A stretch of DNA of 64,000 nt. Origin: Undibacter mobilis. GTDB taxonomy: Bacteria; Pseudomonadota; Alphaproteobacteria; Rhizobiales; Xanthobacteraceae. This document shows positions 52,435-61,882 of this stretch, in pieces. Each line of letters starts with the position of its first letter. Position 1 is the first letter of the stretch. Location of the stretch: positions 1,226,501 to 1,290,500 of the forward strand of contig NZ_QRGO01000001.1 of assembly GCF_003367195.1 (NCBI RefSeq), given 5' to 3'. Under the pieces are notes generated by a model. It saw only the letters and a list, made by a program, of their open reading frames with translations. It had not been told where the DNA came from and ran no database searches. The position numbers and the translations under genes are program-made.

Positions 52435-53268
52435 ATGGGCCGCACCGGACTATATATCGCGCTTGGGATCGGTGTCGTGACGGGGCTGGTGTTTGGCCTG
52501 TTCCCCGAGCTCGATATCGCCATCTCCCGCGTGTTCTACGAGCATGTGATCGGTGGCAATCATTTCGGCTGGCGCATCTATCCGCCGCTGATGACGGCGC
52601 GCGATGCCGGGCTTTGGGTTGGCACCGTCATTATTTTCGGCGTGCTGGCCGCGCTGGCATTCAAGCTGGTGTTTCCGCAACGCCGCTCGCTCATATCCGG
52701 CCGCTCCGTTTTGTTCCTGTGCGCGACCATGGCGCTCGGCCCTGGCCTTCTCGTCAATGTCATCCTCAAGGACAACTGGCATCGCTCGCGGCCGATCGAC
52801 GTTCCGCAGCTTGGCGGCACCGAGATTTTCACGCCGTGGTGGGACCCGCGCGGCGGCTGCGACAGCAATTGCGCCTTCGTGTCGGGCGATGTGTCCGGCG
52901 CGGTGTGGACCATTGCGCCGGCTGTGCTGGTGCCGCCGCCTTATCGCATCATTGCGGTCGGCGCGGCGCTGGCGCTCGGCACCGGCATGGCGGTTGTGCG
53001 CGTCATGGCCGGCGGTCACTTCACCAGCGATGTGCTCTTCGCCGCGGTCTTCACGTTTCTGGTCATCTGGCTTGTCTATGCGTTGATCTTTCGCTGGCCG
53101 TCGACGCGGCTCAGCGAAGACGAGTCCGAACGACGCCTTGAACGCTTCTCTGCGCGCTGCCGGCGCATGACCGGTTGGCTCAGTCATCGGGTCGCCACGG
53201 AGATCGCGGGACCACCGGGTGAGGCCGGCGACGATCCCAAGATCAAGCGCCGATCCGGCTGGTGGTAG
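52435..53268 (+). CDS. PAP2-family membrane phosphatase (LpxE-like)
   Basis: A 277-residue protein with about six transmembrane helices and PAP2 motifs. Motif 1 is KDNWHRSRP (112-120). Motif 2 region is NCAFVSGDVSG, where the usual PSGH reads SGD (150-152). Motif 3 is RVMAGGHFTSD with Arg189, His195 and Asp199. Substitution of the motif 2 His is also seen in LpxE-like lipid A phosphatases, so a lipid phosphate substrate is plausible but unproven. I chose the ATG at 52435 because the sequence before it is repeat DNA. Confidence 0.83.
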   Translation: MGRTGLYIALGIGVVTGLVFGLFPELDIAISRVFYEHVIGGNHFGWRIYPPLMTARDAGLWVGTVIIFGVLAALAFKLVFPQRRSLISGRSVLFLCATMALGPGLLVNVILKDNWHRSRPIDVPQLGGTEIFTPWWDPRGGCDSNCAFVSGDVSGAVWTIAPAVLVPPPYRIIAVGAALALGTGMAVVRVMAGGHFTSDVLFAAVFTFLVIWLVYALIFRWPSTRLSEDESERRLERFSARCRRMTGWLSHRVATEIAGPPGEAGDDPKIKRRSGWW

Positions 53269-53354
53269 GTTGCGCCGCGCGCACTGGTATTGCGTCCCGA
53301 TTGGACTACAGTGCCAGTAGCGGCAAGACGGGCCGCTGATCGTCGGAGGCGCTG

Positions 53355-53675
53355 ATGGCTGACGAGCAGGAGACCCTGCATCGCGTTCTGCAAATGAAGA
53401 TCAGGGCGCTCGGCGATCCAGCGCAGGTGCTGTCGCTGGTGAAGAGCACCGCCCCGTTCTACCGGGCGCTCGGCGGCACCCAGGTCCGCTTCCTGCAGAA
53501 TGTCGATGACCCGGCGCAGTTCGTGATCGAGGTCGAGTACGAAGCCAACGCCGCAATCGAACTTAACCGGCAGAAGATTTCGAGCGACCCGATGCTGCGC
53601 AGCTTCCTGCAGGGCTGGAGAACGTTGCTGGCCGGCTCGGCCGAAATGGACGTCTTTCAGGACGTCACCGACTAA
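53355..53675 (+). CDS. Small conserved protein, unknown function
   Basis: A 106-residue soluble protein not assigned to a named family: KIRALGDPAQVLSLVKSTAPFYRALGGTQVRFLQ, then FVIEVEYEANAAIELNRQKI and a helical end. The beta-alpha-beta pattern suggests a ferredoxin-like/dimeric alpha-beta barrel fold such as that of small monooxygenase-like proteins. GGAGG lies 7 bases upstream of the ATG at 53355. It is monocistronic between the phosphatase and argG. Confidence 0.62.
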   Translation: MADEQETLHRVLQMKIRALGDPAQVLSLVKSTAPFYRALGGTQVRFLQNVDDPAQFVIEVEYEANAAIELNRQKISSDPMLRSFLQGWRTLLAGSAEMDVFQDVTD

Positions 53676-53751
53676 AAAAATATGTTGTATATCAAAGCGT
53701 TATAGAGGCTTTGCGGGACCTGTCGCGCAGCCCTGTGGCGCACGCTGATCG

Positions 53752-53779
53752 CTTGCGCCGTGCCACAAGCGCCCTATAG
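53752..53779 (+). promoter_or_regulatory. Candidate argG promoter
   Basis: CTTGCG (53752-53757), a 16-base spacer and CTATAG (53774-53779), giving a leader of about 33 nt before the ATG at 53819. Confidence 0.5.
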
Positions 53780-53818
53780 TCCGCGCCAATCTTTCTCCCA
53801 GAACAGCAGGCAACGCGT

Positions 53819-55063
53819 ATGGCGACGGACGGCAAGAAGCGGGACATCAAGAAGGTCGTTCTGGCCTATTCCGGCGGTCTCGACACCTCGATCATCCTCA
53901 AGTGGCTGCAGACCACCTACGGCGCCGAGGTCGTGACCTTCACCGCCGATCTCGGCCAAGGCGAGGAGCTTGGTCCCGCCCGCGAGAAGGCGCTACGCGC
54001 CGGTATCAAGCCCGAGAACATCTTCATCGACGATCTGCGCGAGGAATTCGTCCGCGACTTCGTCTATCCGATGTTCCGCGCCAACACCGTCTATGAAGGG
54101 CAATATCTGCTCGGCACGTCGATCGCACGGCCGCTGATCGCCAAGCGCCAGATCGAGATCGCGCACCAGGTCGGCGCCGACGCCGTCTGCCATGGTGCGA
54201 CCGGCAAGGGCAACGACCAGGTCCGTTTCGAACTCGGCTATTACGCGCTCGATCCCTCGATCAAGATCATCGCGCCGTGGCGGGAATGGACCTTCAAGGG
54301 CCGCGACGAACTCCTGAATTTCGCCCGCGACAACCAGATCACCATCACCAAGGACAAGGAAGGCGAGGCGCCGTTCTCGGTCGATGCCAACCTTCTGCAC
54401 TCGTCGTCCGAAGGCAAGGTGCTGGAAGATCCGGCCAAGGAAGCGCCGCCGATCGTCTATCAGCGCACCATTTCGCCGATGGAAGCCCCCGACAAGCCAA
54501 CCGAAATCTCGATCGGCTTCAAGCGCGGCGATGCCGTGAGCCTTAACGGCAAGGCGATGTCGCCGGCCACCTTGCTCGCCGAGCTCAACAAATACGGCCA
54601 TGACAATGGCATCGGCCGGCTCGATCTGGTCGAGAACCGTTTCGTCGGCATGAAGTCGCGCGGCGTTTATGAGACGCCCGGCGGCACCATTCTGTTGCAG
54701 GCGCATCGCGCCATTGAATCGATCACGCTCGATCGCGGTGCCGCGCATCTCAAGGATGAGTTGATGCCGCGTTATGCCGAACTGATCTACAACGGCTTCT
54801 GGTTCTCGCCGGAGCGCGAGATGCTGCAGGCCCTGATCGACAAGTCGCAGGAGATGGTCGAAGGCACCGTGCGGCTCAAGCTCTACAAGGGCAATGTCAT
54901 CGTGACCGGGCGCGAGAGCCCGGCCTCGCTGTATTCCTCGACGCTCGTCACTTTCGAGGACGACAAGGGCGCCTACGACCAGAAGGACGCTGAAGGCTTC
55001 ATCAAGCTCAATGCGCTGCGGCTGCGTACGCTCGGCCAGCGCAAGCGCACGCTCAAGGACTGA
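53819..55063 (+). CDS. argG: Argininosuccinate synthase
   Basis: Condenses citrulline and aspartate with ATP in arginine synthesis. The 414-residue protein has the pyrophosphatase loop [33 protein letters not shown], the [13 protein letters not shown] motif and the HLRSREV-like C-terminal region. Length is that of the larger argininosuccinate synthase subtype. The following lipoprotein gene starts 3 bases after its stop, suggesting co-transcription. Confidence 0.97.
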   Translation: MATDGKKRDIKKVVLAYSGGLDTSIILKWLQTTYGAEVVTFTADLGQGEELGPAREKALRAGIKPENIFIDDLREEFVRDFVYPMFRANTVYEGQYLLGTSIARPLIAKRQIEIAHQVGADAVCHGATGKGNDQVRFELGYYALDPSIKIIAPWREWTFKGRDELLNFARDNQITITKDKEGEAPFSVDANLLHSSSEGKVLEDPAKEAPPIVYQRTISPMEAPDKPTEISIGFKRGDAVSLNGKAMSPATLLAELNKYGHDNGIGRLDLVENRFVGMKSRGVYETPGGTILLQAHRAIESITLDRGAAHLKDELMPRYAELIYNGFWFSPEREMLQALIDKSQEMVEGTVRLKLYKGNVIVTGRESPASLYSSTLVTFEDDKGAYDQKDAEGFIKLNALRLRTLGQRKRTLKD

Positions 55064-55065
55064 CG

Positions 55066-55488
55066 ATGAAAGGCGCGGTTTCTAAACTCGCATCGATCGG
55101 GCTGATTGCGGCGGCGCTCGCTGCCTGTTCGGGCGATGGTAAGAAGAATGCCGAGCCCGATCCGAACATCTTTCCCAAGGACTACAAGACCGAGGTCCTC
55201 TACACGCTGCAGCGCGACCTCGACGATCCCACCAATATTCGCGATGCTTTCATCACCGAGCCGTTCCTCACGCAAGGCAGCCGCGAACAACGCTACGCCG
55301 TTTGCGTACGCAGCAACTCGCGTAATATGAATCGCGAATATACCGGTATCAAGGACCGCATCGGCTATTTCTACGGCGGTCACCTCAACCAGTTGATCGA
55401 GGCGACGCCGGAGCAATGCGGCAAGGCGGCCTACAAGCCGTGGCCGGAATTGCAGACCATCTGCTTAAGCGACAAGGCCTGCAAGTAA
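55066..55488 (+). CDS. Putative lipoprotein, unknown function
   Basis: A 140-residue protein with a signal sequence and lipobox (ALAAC, Cys at residue 21). The mature part is DGKKNAEPDPNIFPKDYKTEVLYTLQRDLDDPTNIRDAFITEP, with Cys residues in YAVCVRS and near the end (TICLSDKACK). I do not recognise it beyond being conserved next to argG in relatives I can recall. It ends 6 bases before the stop of the convergent M48 gene. Confidence 0.72.
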   Translation: MKGAVSKLASIGLIAAALAACSGDGKKNAEPDPNIFPKDYKTEVLYTLQRDLDDPTNIRDAFITEPFLTQGSREQRYAVCVRSNSRNMNREYTGIKDRIGYFYGGHLNQLIEATPEQCGKAAYKPWPELQTICLSDKACK

Positions 55489-55494
55489 GCGCCT

Positions 55495-56667
55495 TCAGTG
55501 CCGCGCGGCGGCTTCGACGGCCGGCGCCGGATCGGCGTCGGCGGACTTGAGTTCGGGCTCGAGCGGCCGGCCGCGGCGCTTCTTGTCCTCGATCTCGGCC
55601 GTGGTCTTCTGAATTTGCACGAAACGCACGGCCATGATCGGGTGCGTCCTGCCGCTGAGGATGCTTTGCGGTTGGACGAAGGCCATGCGCCGCCAGATTT
55701 CCTCGGTGCCTTTGGTGTCGTAGCCGGCGCGCGCCGCATAGTAGGCGCCAACATAATCGGCCTCGCGCTCGAAGCCGACGCTGTAGGCCATTGCTCCCAG
55801 CCCGCCAAATTGTTTGCGAAAGGCGCCACCTGTCGAGACGCCGCCGGCGAGAATGCCGACGTCGATCGCCGCGCCGGCCGCCGCGCCGACAATTGTGTTC
55901 CAGCGCTGCTTATCGAGATGGCCGAGTGTGGAGTGCGCCAATTCATGACCGATGACCAGGGCCAGTTCGGCGTCGGATTGGGTCAGTGCCAGAATGCCGG
56001 AGGTGATGAGGATCTTGAGATCGGATGCCGATGCATTGACCGTTTCATCAATGTGGTACTCGACCGGAATCGAGCAGCCCATGACGGGCGTCACCGTGAC
56101 GGTGCGATCGACGCCGTCGCGGCGGACATCGAGTCGAACCGGGTCGGTGCCGTTCTCGGCGATCTTGCGCCACATCCAGTTGGCGGTTCCCCATAGCGGA
56201 ATGAGGTCGCCGTTCAGCGCGGTGAGTTCATCGCCGGCAACAAGTCCGGCCTGCGCCGCAGGCGAACCCTCGACCACGGAAATCGCGGTCGGCCGGCTCC
56301 AGCCGATGCTCAGCGCTTCGCTGGCGTAGGACTGATACCGGCGCGGCAGGCTGCGCGGTGTCGCGGCGGTCAGCCCGATCTGCGCGGCGATACGATCCTT
56401 GCAGGCGGCGACATTGGCGGTGCGGATGCGGAAAGCGACCGCGTCCATACGATGCCGCTCGCTGTAATACCTGCGCAGTTGTGCGATCTGCTGCGCGCGC
56501 TGCTCGGCCGCAACGACGTCCTTGGCCATGTCCGGCAATTGCGCGACCGGTGCGGCGCAGGACGTCAGAAAACCAGACGCCCACACCGTCATCACCGCCA
56601 CGCTGACCGGACGAGCCTGACGCAAAACGCTACCCCTGACTTTGTGGCCAAGGGTAGCGTCGCCCAT
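55495..56667 (-). CDS. M48 family metalloprotease with PDZ-like domain, lipoprotein
   Basis: A 390-residue envelope protease. It has an N-terminal signal with lipobox LTSC (Cys37), then a coiled region. A PDZ-like domain spans about residues 125-200 (AISVVEGSPAAQAGLVAGDELTALNG). The M48 catalytic domain has HELAH at 241-245 and the third zinc ligand Glu300 in FEREADYVGAYYAARAG. The layout resembles LoiP/YggG and other M48 proteases that have an added PDZ. It probably degrades misfolded outer-membrane or periplasmic proteins. Confidence 0.87.
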   Translation of the reverse strand: MGDATLGHKVRGSVLRQARPVSVAVMTVWASGFLTSCAAPVAQLPDMAKDVVAAEQRAQQIAQLRRYYSERHRMDAVAFRIRTANVAACKDRIAAQIGLTAATPRSLPRRYQSYASEALSIGWSRPTAISVVEGSPAAQAGLVAGDELTALNGDLIPLWGTANWMWRKIAENGTDPVRLDVRRDGVDRTVTVTPVMGCSIPVEYHIDETVNASASDLKILITSGILALTQSDAELALVIGHELAHSTLGHLDKQRWNTIVGAAAGAAIDVGILAGGVSTGGAFRKQFGGLGAMAYSVGFEREADYVGAYYAARAGYDTKGTEEIWRRMAFVQPQSILSGRTHPIMAVRFVQIQKTTAEIEDKKRRGRPLEPELKSADADPAPAVEAAARH

Positions 56668-56716
56668 TTTCTTGAATCAAGTATAAGTTGTAATAAGGTT
56701 GTATTTGGTTGTGGCG

Positions 56717-57202
56717 CTACGCCGAAGTCATTGAAACCTTGCGATTATCGCCAAGGTCCGGACGGGTGCCTGTGGCTGCCGCCACCATCATTTTGACCAT
56801 GCTGACAATAGTGCCCGGTCCATCCCAGTATTCTGCTTCGGTCGGAGTAACTTTGAGAACGCGGATGTCGGGGTTATCTGCCGAATCCCACCAAGCCTTC
56901 GCGGTCGGCTCCCACAATTCCTTAATCAGCGCACGGTCGTTCGAAACTGTCGCCGTGCCCGACACCGATGCGTATTTCTGACTTCCGGTATCGGCGAAGG
57001 CGAGCGCGAGCTTAGGATAGCGTTCGATCTCGTCGTCCTTGTGATGTCGCACATCGGTCAGGAAGTAGACCATATTTTCAGCCCGACGCGATCTCGCATC
57101 CATCGGCCGGCTATGCAGGTTATTGCCGTCCCAGGTTGTGAGCATGCAGATGGAGATTTTCTCCATCATATCCCACACGCGTTCCAATTCGTTTTCCGCC
57201 AT
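56717..57202 (-). CDS. Pyridoxamine 5'-phosphate oxidase-like flavin/general stress protein
   Basis: A 161-residue split-barrel protein: ERVWDMMEKISICMLTTWDGNNLHSRPMDARSR, then VYFLTDVRHHKDDEIERYPKLALAFAD, YASVSGTATVSNDRALIKELW and the C-terminal EAEYWDGPG motif. These match the general stress protein 26-like subgroup. Members bind FMN or FAD; catalytic activity is not established. It lies between the M48 gene and the sdh operon, and is transcribed leftward. Confidence 0.82.
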   Translation of the reverse strand: MAENELERVWDMMEKISICMLTTWDGNNLHSRPMDARSRRAENMVYFLTDVRHHKDDEIERYPKLALAFADTGSQKYASVSGTATVSNDRALIKELWEPTAKAWWDSADNPDIRVLKVTPTEAEYWDGPGTIVSMVKMMVAAATGTRPDLGDNRKVSMTSA

Positions 57203-57259
57203 GAATAGTTCTCCTTTGCAGGATCAACGGGGAAGCGCCGCGTCCGTTCCGAGAACAAC

Positions 57260-57287
57260 AAAAAGGGCGCCGTCTCGGCGCCCTTTT
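57260..57287. terminator. Intrinsic terminator at the end of the sdh operon
   Basis: Stem AAAAGGGCGCC / GGCGCCCTTTT with a GTCTC loop. On the - strand it is followed by TTTTTGTTGTT, so it serves the end of sdhB. Confidence 0.88.
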
Positions 57288-57309
57288 GTAGATGTGGCTG
57301 CAACCAGGG

Positions 57310-58089
57310 TCAGACCTGCCGATCGACCAGCGCCTTCTTGAGCTGCGCGATCTGCTTGGCCGGATTCAGGCCTTTCGGGCAGGCTTTCGAGCAGTTCAGG
57401 ATGGTGTGGCAGCGATAAAGGCGGAACGGGTCCTCGAGATTGTCGAGACGTTCGCCGGTCGCCTCGTCGCGCGAATCCTGCACCCAGCGGTTGGCCTGCA
57501 GCAGCGCGGCAGGACCGAGATAGCGATCCGAATTCCACCAGTAGCTCGGGCACGAGGTCGAGCAGCAGGCGCACAGAATGCACTCATACATGCCGTCGAG
57601 CTTGTTGCGCTCTTCGTGGCTCTGCTTCCATTCCTTCTCCGGCGCCGGCGTTACGGTGTGCAGCCAGGGCTCGATCGAAGCGTACTGGGCGTAGAAGTTC
57701 TTGAGGTCCGGCACCAGGTCCTTGACCACCGGCTGATGCGGCAGCGGATAAATCTTGATCGGCGCCTTGGCGTCGTCCATCGCCTTGGTGCAGGCCAAGG
57801 TGTTGGTACCGTCAATGTTCATCGCGCAGGAACCGCAGACGCCTTCGCGGCACGAGCGGCGAAAGGTCAGCGTCGGGTCGATGTTGTTCTTGATCCAGAT
57901 GAGGGCGTCGAGAACCATCGGGCCGCAATTATCGCGATCAACGTAATAGGTGTCGACGTGCGGATTGGCGCCGTCATCCGGGTTCCAGCGATAGATCTTG
58001 AACTCGGTCAGGTGCGTGGCGTGCGCGGTGCGCGGCCAGGACTTGCCTTCTTCGACCTTGGAGTTCTTCGGCAGTGTGATTTCGACCAT
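57310..58089 (-). CDS. sdhB: Succinate dehydrogenase iron-sulfur subunit
   Basis: The 259-residue electron-transfer subunit of complex II on the cytoplasmic face. Ligands for the three clusters are visible: [21 protein letters not shown] for the 2Fe-2S centre, and [15 protein letters not shown] with [17 protein letters not shown] for the 4Fe-4S and 3Fe-4S centres. It is the last gene of sdhCDAB, one base after sdhA, and is followed by a terminator. Confidence 0.97.
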   Translation of the reverse strand: MVEITLPKNSKVEEGKSWPRTAHATHLTEFKIYRWNPDDGANPHVDTYYVDRDNCGPMVLDALIWIKNNIDPTLTFRRSCREGVCGSCAMNIDGTNTLACTKAMDDAKAPIKIYPLPHQPVVKDLVPDLKNFYAQYASIEPWLHTVTPAPEKEWKQSHEERNKLDGMYECILCACCSTSCPSYWWNSDRYLGPAALLQANRWVQDSRDEATGERLDNLEDPFRLYRCHTILNCSKACPKGLNPAKQIAQLKKALVDRQV

Positions 58090-58090
58090 G

Positions 58091-59929
58091 TCAGTAAACT
58101 CGCGCCTTTGGTTCGATGTACGCGATTTCGTTCGTCAGCGTGTAAGTGTGCACCGGGCGGTAGTCGATAGAGACACTGCCCTTCGCGTCGATCCACGCGA
58201 GCGTGTGCTTCATCCAGTTCTGGTCGTCGCGATCCGGGAAATCCTCGCGCGCATGGGCGCCGCGGCTTTCGGTGCGGTTCTTGGCCGAGTCCATGGTGAC
58301 GCAGGCCTGCGAGATCAGGTTGTCGAGTTCTAGCGTCTCGACGAGGTCCGAGTTCCAGACCAGCGAGCGGTCCGTTACGCCGATGTCGGTCATGCCGCCA
58401 TAGACTTGGTGGATCAGGTTATGACCTTCTTCGAGCACTTCGCCGGTGCGGAACACGGCGCAGTTGGTCTGCATGACCTTCTGCATCTTGAGGCGAAGCT
58501 CCGCAGTCGGCGTGCCGCCCGAGGCGTATCGGAAGTGATCGAGGCGGGCGAGCGCCTTGTCGGCCGAATCCTTCGGCAGGTCCGGCTGCTTCTCGCCCGG
58601 CGTCAGCGTTTCGGCGCAGCGCTGTGCGGCGGCGCGGCCGAACACGACGAGGTCGATCAGCGAGTTGGAACCGAGGCGGTTGGCGCCATGCACCGACACG
58701 CAGGCGGCTTCGCCGATCGCCATCAGGCCGGGAATAACGAAGTCGTTGTTGCCGTCCTTCTTGGTCAGCGCCTCGCCGTGATAGTTCGTGGCAATGCCGC
58801 CCATGTTGTAGTGAACGGTCGGCAGAACCGGGATCGGCTCACGGGTTACATCGACACCGGCGAAGATGCGCGCAGTCTCGGAGATGCCGGGCAGGCGCTC
58901 GGCGAGCACGGCCGGATCGAGATGGTCGAGGTGAAGGTAGATGTGGTCCTTCTCCTTGCCGACGCCGCGGCCTTCGCGGATTTCGATGGTCATGGCGCGC
59001 GAGACGACGTCGCGCGAAGCCAGATCCTTCGCCGACGGCGCATAGCGCTCCATGAAGCGCTCGCCTTCGGAGTTGACGAGATAACCGCCTTCGCCGCGCG
59101 AACCTTCGGTGATGAGGCAGCCCGCTGGATAGATGCCGGTCGGATGGAACTGCACGAACTCCATGTCCTGCAGCGGCAAGCCGGCGCGCAGCACCATGGC
59201 ATTGCCGTCACCGGTGCAGATATGCGCAGAGGTGCAGGAGAAGTAGGCGCGGCCATAGCCGCCTGTCGCCAGAATGGTCTGGTTGGCGATGAATCGGTGC
59301 AGCGTGCCGTCGTCCATGTTCAGGGCAATGACGCCGCGGCAGCGGCCTTCGTCGTCCATGATCAGGTCGAGGGCGAAATACTCGATGTAGAACTCGGCCG
59401 CGTGCTTGAGCGACTGGCCGTACATCGTGTGCAGCATGGCATGGCCGGTGCGGTCGGCGGCGGCGCAGGTGCGTTGCGCGGTGCCCTTGCCGAAATGCGT
59501 GGTCATGCCGCCAAACGGGCGCTGATAGATCTTGCCATCTTCCTCGCGGCGCGAGAACGGCATGCCCCAGTGCTCGAGTTCGTAGACCGCGGCGGGCGCG
59601 TTCTTGCACATGTATTCGATGGTGTCCTGGTCGCCGAGCCAGTCGGCGCCCTTCACCGTGTCGTACATGTGCCAGCGCCAGTCGTCTTCGCTCATGTTGC
59701 CGAGCGAGGCGGCGATACCGCCCTGCGCCGCGACGGTGTGTGAGCGCGTCGGGAACACCTTGGAGATACAGGCGGTGCGCAGGCCGGCTTCCGAGCAGCC
59801 GACGACGGCGCGCAGACCGGCGCCGCCGGCGCCGACGACGACCACGTCGTAGCGATGATCTTCGATCGGATAGGCGCGGCCATTGATGGCGGGACCGCCG
59901 TTCATCTTACCGTTGCTGTCGGCCATCAT
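58091..59929 (-). CDS. sdhA: Succinate dehydrogenase flavoprotein subunit
   Basis: The 612-residue catalytic subunit of complex II, oxidising succinate to fumarate. It has the FAD motif [16 protein letters not shown], the covalent-flavin His in [10 protein letters not shown], the substrate and proton-shuttle segments around [22 protein letters not shown], and [18 protein letters not shown]. The start overlaps the sdhD stop (TGATG type). ATG codons at 59929 and 59926 are adjacent; either could be used. Confidence 0.97.
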   Translation of the reverse strand: MMADSNGKMNGGPAINGRAYPIEDHRYDVVVVGAGGAGLRAVVGCSEAGLRTACISKVFPTRSHTVAAQGGIAASLGNMSEDDWRWHMYDTVKGADWLGDQDTIEYMCKNAPAAVYELEHWGMPFSRREEDGKIYQRPFGGMTTHFGKGTAQRTCAAADRTGHAMLHTMYGQSLKHAAEFYIEYFALDLIMDDEGRCRGVIALNMDDGTLHRFIANQTILATGGYGRAYFSCTSAHICTGDGNAMVLRAGLPLQDMEFVQFHPTGIYPAGCLITEGSRGEGGYLVNSEGERFMERYAPSAKDLASRDVVSRAMTIEIREGRGVGKEKDHIYLHLDHLDPAVLAERLPGISETARIFAGVDVTREPIPVLPTVHYNMGGIATNYHGEALTKKDGNNDFVIPGLMAIGEAACVSVHGANRLGSNSLIDLVVFGRAAAQRCAETLTPGEKQPDLPKDSADKALARLDHFRYASGGTPTAELRLKMQKVMQTNCAVFRTGEVLEEGHNLIHQVYGGMTDIGVTDRSLVWNSDLVETLELDNLISQACVTMDSAKNRTESRGAHAREDFPDRDDQNWMKHTLAWIDAKGSVSIDYRPVHTYTLTNEIAYIEPKARVY

Positions 59930-60321
59930 CAGACTCCGAAGGACAATTTGAGGATGGCGAACGCCGAGGCGAGGCCGATGGCCACGCAGAAGAAGGTATT
60001 CAGCATCAAACTCAAGAATTTGTATTTATCGTCGTGGACGTAATCGAGGATGATCTCCTGCATCCCGATCCACATGTGATAGACGCCGGTCAGGATGAAC
60101 AGCAGCATCACAATGGCGACGACCGGCGAGCCAAGGATCTGCACTGCGGCGGCGTGACTGCGGCCGAGCAGCGAAATCACAATGACGATCAGCGCGATCG
60201 ACAGGAAGATGCCGGCAAAGCCGGTCAGGCGTTGATGCCAGAAATCGGCAGTGCCGGAGCGGGCGGGGCCGAGGCCGCGCACGCGGCGGGCCGGCGTGCG
60301 CATGTCGTGGGGAGCGTTCAT
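59929..60321 (-). CDS. sdhD: Succinate dehydrogenase membrane anchor subunit
   Basis: A 130-residue membrane protein with three transmembrane helices (about residues 30-52, 60-80 and 100-125), anchoring complex II and contributing to the quinone/haem site. [19 protein letters not shown] and [17 protein letters not shown] (haem-ligand His region) are family features. I chose the start at 60321 ([14 protein letters not shown]), which overlaps the sdhC end by 4 bases. Confidence 0.93.
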   Translation of the reverse strand: MNAPHDMRTPARRVRGLGPARSGTADFWHQRLTGFAGIFLSIALIVIVISLLGRSHAAAVQILGSPVVAIVMLLFILTGVYHMWIGMQEIILDYVHDDKYKFLSLMLNTFFCVAIGLASAFAILKLSFGV

Positions 60322-60746
60322 CGCGGGCCTCCAACGGCGAGATAGCCGATGACCCAGACCACCAGCGTCAGAACGATCGAGCCGACGAGGGTCGCGACGG
60401 TGAGCCATTCGCGCTCGGCCGGCTCGAAGCCGTGCAGCGTGTCCCAGATCAGGTGGCGAATGCCGCCCAGCATGTGGTGCAGCAGCGCCCATGTGTAGCC
60501 GAACAGGATGACCCGGCCGATGAACGAGCCGATGAAGGCTTCAAACGTGGCGTAGGCGTTCGGGCCGGCGGCGGCGGAAATCAGCCACCAGGCCAGCAGC
60601 AGCGTGCCGAAATACAGCGCGCCGCCGGTGATGCGATGGACGATGGACATCGTCATAGTCAGCATCGGCCGGTAGATCTGCAGGTGTGGGGAAAGCGGTC
60701 GGGAACGTCGCGGCGCCGTTGCAGCGCCAGCCTTGAGATCGGCCAT
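60318..60746 (-). CDS. sdhC: Succinate dehydrogenase cytochrome b556 subunit
   Basis: A 142-residue three-helix membrane protein. It carries RPLSPHLQIYRPMLTMTMSIVHRITGG (family signature with quinone-site Ser and Arg) and WALLHHMLGGIRHLIWDT, where a His binds haem b. I chose the start at 60746 (MADLKAGAAT), and the gene leads the sdhCDAB operon. The 226-base gap to the divergent LysR gene must contain both promoters; none was clear enough to annotate. Confidence 0.94.
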   Translation of the reverse strand: MADLKAGAATAPRRSRPLSPHLQIYRPMLTMTMSIVHRITGGALYFGTLLLAWWLISAAAGPNAYATFEAFIGSFIGRVILFGYTWALLHHMLGGIRHLIWDTLHGFEPAEREWLTVATLVGSIVLTLVVWVIGYLAVGGPR

Positions 60747-60972
60747 TGTCTTGTCTCCTCGCCCCGCCGTAGCCCTGTCGGCGGTCGCGGACGGTTGGTT
60801 ACCCAAACTACAGATTTACCGCAACGCACTCGGGCGCGCGGTCCCCGCAGATTGGAGCTGGACCAAGTTAAACTTCTTCAATCGCGAAACTAAACCGGCT
60901 AAATTGCCCGGATCAATCCGTGTTTTACGTAGTTAGCCTTCGCATAATAAGAAGGATCGGCGGGCCTAGCCT

Positions 60973-61872
60973 ATGCGCTACGACTTTACCGACTTGAGCC
61001 TTTTTCGGCACATTGTCGAGGCCGGCAGCATCACGCACGGCGCCGAACGCATGAATCTGGCGCTGGCGGCGGCCTCGACGCGCATCCGCAAGCTCGAAGA
61101 AGCTTTCGGCGCCGAACTTCTCACCCGCGGCCGGCAGGGCGTGGCGCCGACCCAGGCGGGGCGGACCCTGCTGCAGCATGCCCGTACCATCCTCGAGCAG
61201 TCCGAGCGGCTGCAGGAAGACCTTGGCGTCTATGCCGGCGGCCATGCCGGTCAGATCAGGGTGCTGTCGAACACCAATTCGCTCACCGAGTTCCTGCCCG
61301 AGGCGCTCGGCAGCTTTCTCGCCGCCCATCCCAATATCAGCGTCGACATCGAGGAGCGGCTTTCGGACGAGATCGTCGGGCTGATCGCCGAAGGTGTCGG
61401 CGACATCGGCATTGTCGCCGGCACCGTGGACGCCGGGGGGCTGACGACCTTCCCGTTCCGCAGCGACCGCTTCGTCCTGGTGGTGGCGCGCGGCCACGAT
61501 CTGGCCAAGCGCAGCAAGATCAGTTTCGCCGAAACACTGGACTACAATTTCGTCGGCATCGATCGTGCCAGCGCCATCCAGCGCTTCCTCGCCAACAAGG
61601 CAAGCCAGTCCGGCCGCACTTTGCGGCTGCGCGTGCAGCTGCGTTCCTTCGATGCGGTGTGCCGCATGGTGGAAAATCACGTCGGCGTCGGTGTGGTGCC
61701 TCTCACCACGGCGCGCTGGGCGGCCAAGACCATGGCGATTCAGGTGGTCGAACTCACCGATCCATGGGCGCTGCGCAACCTCTCGATCTGCCTGCGCGAT
61801 TACAAGGCACTGCCGCCTTACGCGCGGCAACTCGTCGATCATCTAAGAGAAGCGCGGCGGGAGAGTACGTGA
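60973..61872 (+). CDS. LysR family transcriptional regulator
   Basis: A 299-residue LTTR with an N-terminal winged helix (MRYDFTDLSLFRHIVEAGSITHGAERMNLALAAASTRIRKLEEAFGAELLTR) and a type 2 periplasmic-binding-like effector domain from about residue 90. It is divergent from sdhC, a typical LTTR arrangement, but control of sdh is not shown. It ends 10 bases before the stop of the convergent mesaconyl-CoA hydratase gene. Confidence 0.9.
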   Translation: MRYDFTDLSLFRHIVEAGSITHGAERMNLALAAASTRIRKLEEAFGAELLTRGRQGVAPTQAGRTLLQHARTILEQSERLQEDLGVYAGGHAGQIRVLSNTNSLTEFLPEALGSFLAAHPNISVDIEERLSDEIVGLIAEGVGDIGIVAGTVDAGGLTTFPFRSDRFVLVVARGHDLAKRSKISFAETLDYNFVGIDRASAIQRFLANKASQSGRTLRLRVQLRSFDAVCRMVENHVGVGVVPLTTARWAAKTMAIQVVELTDPWALRNLSICLRDYKALPPYARQLVDHLREARREST

Positions 61873-61882
61873 GGCCGGCCGA

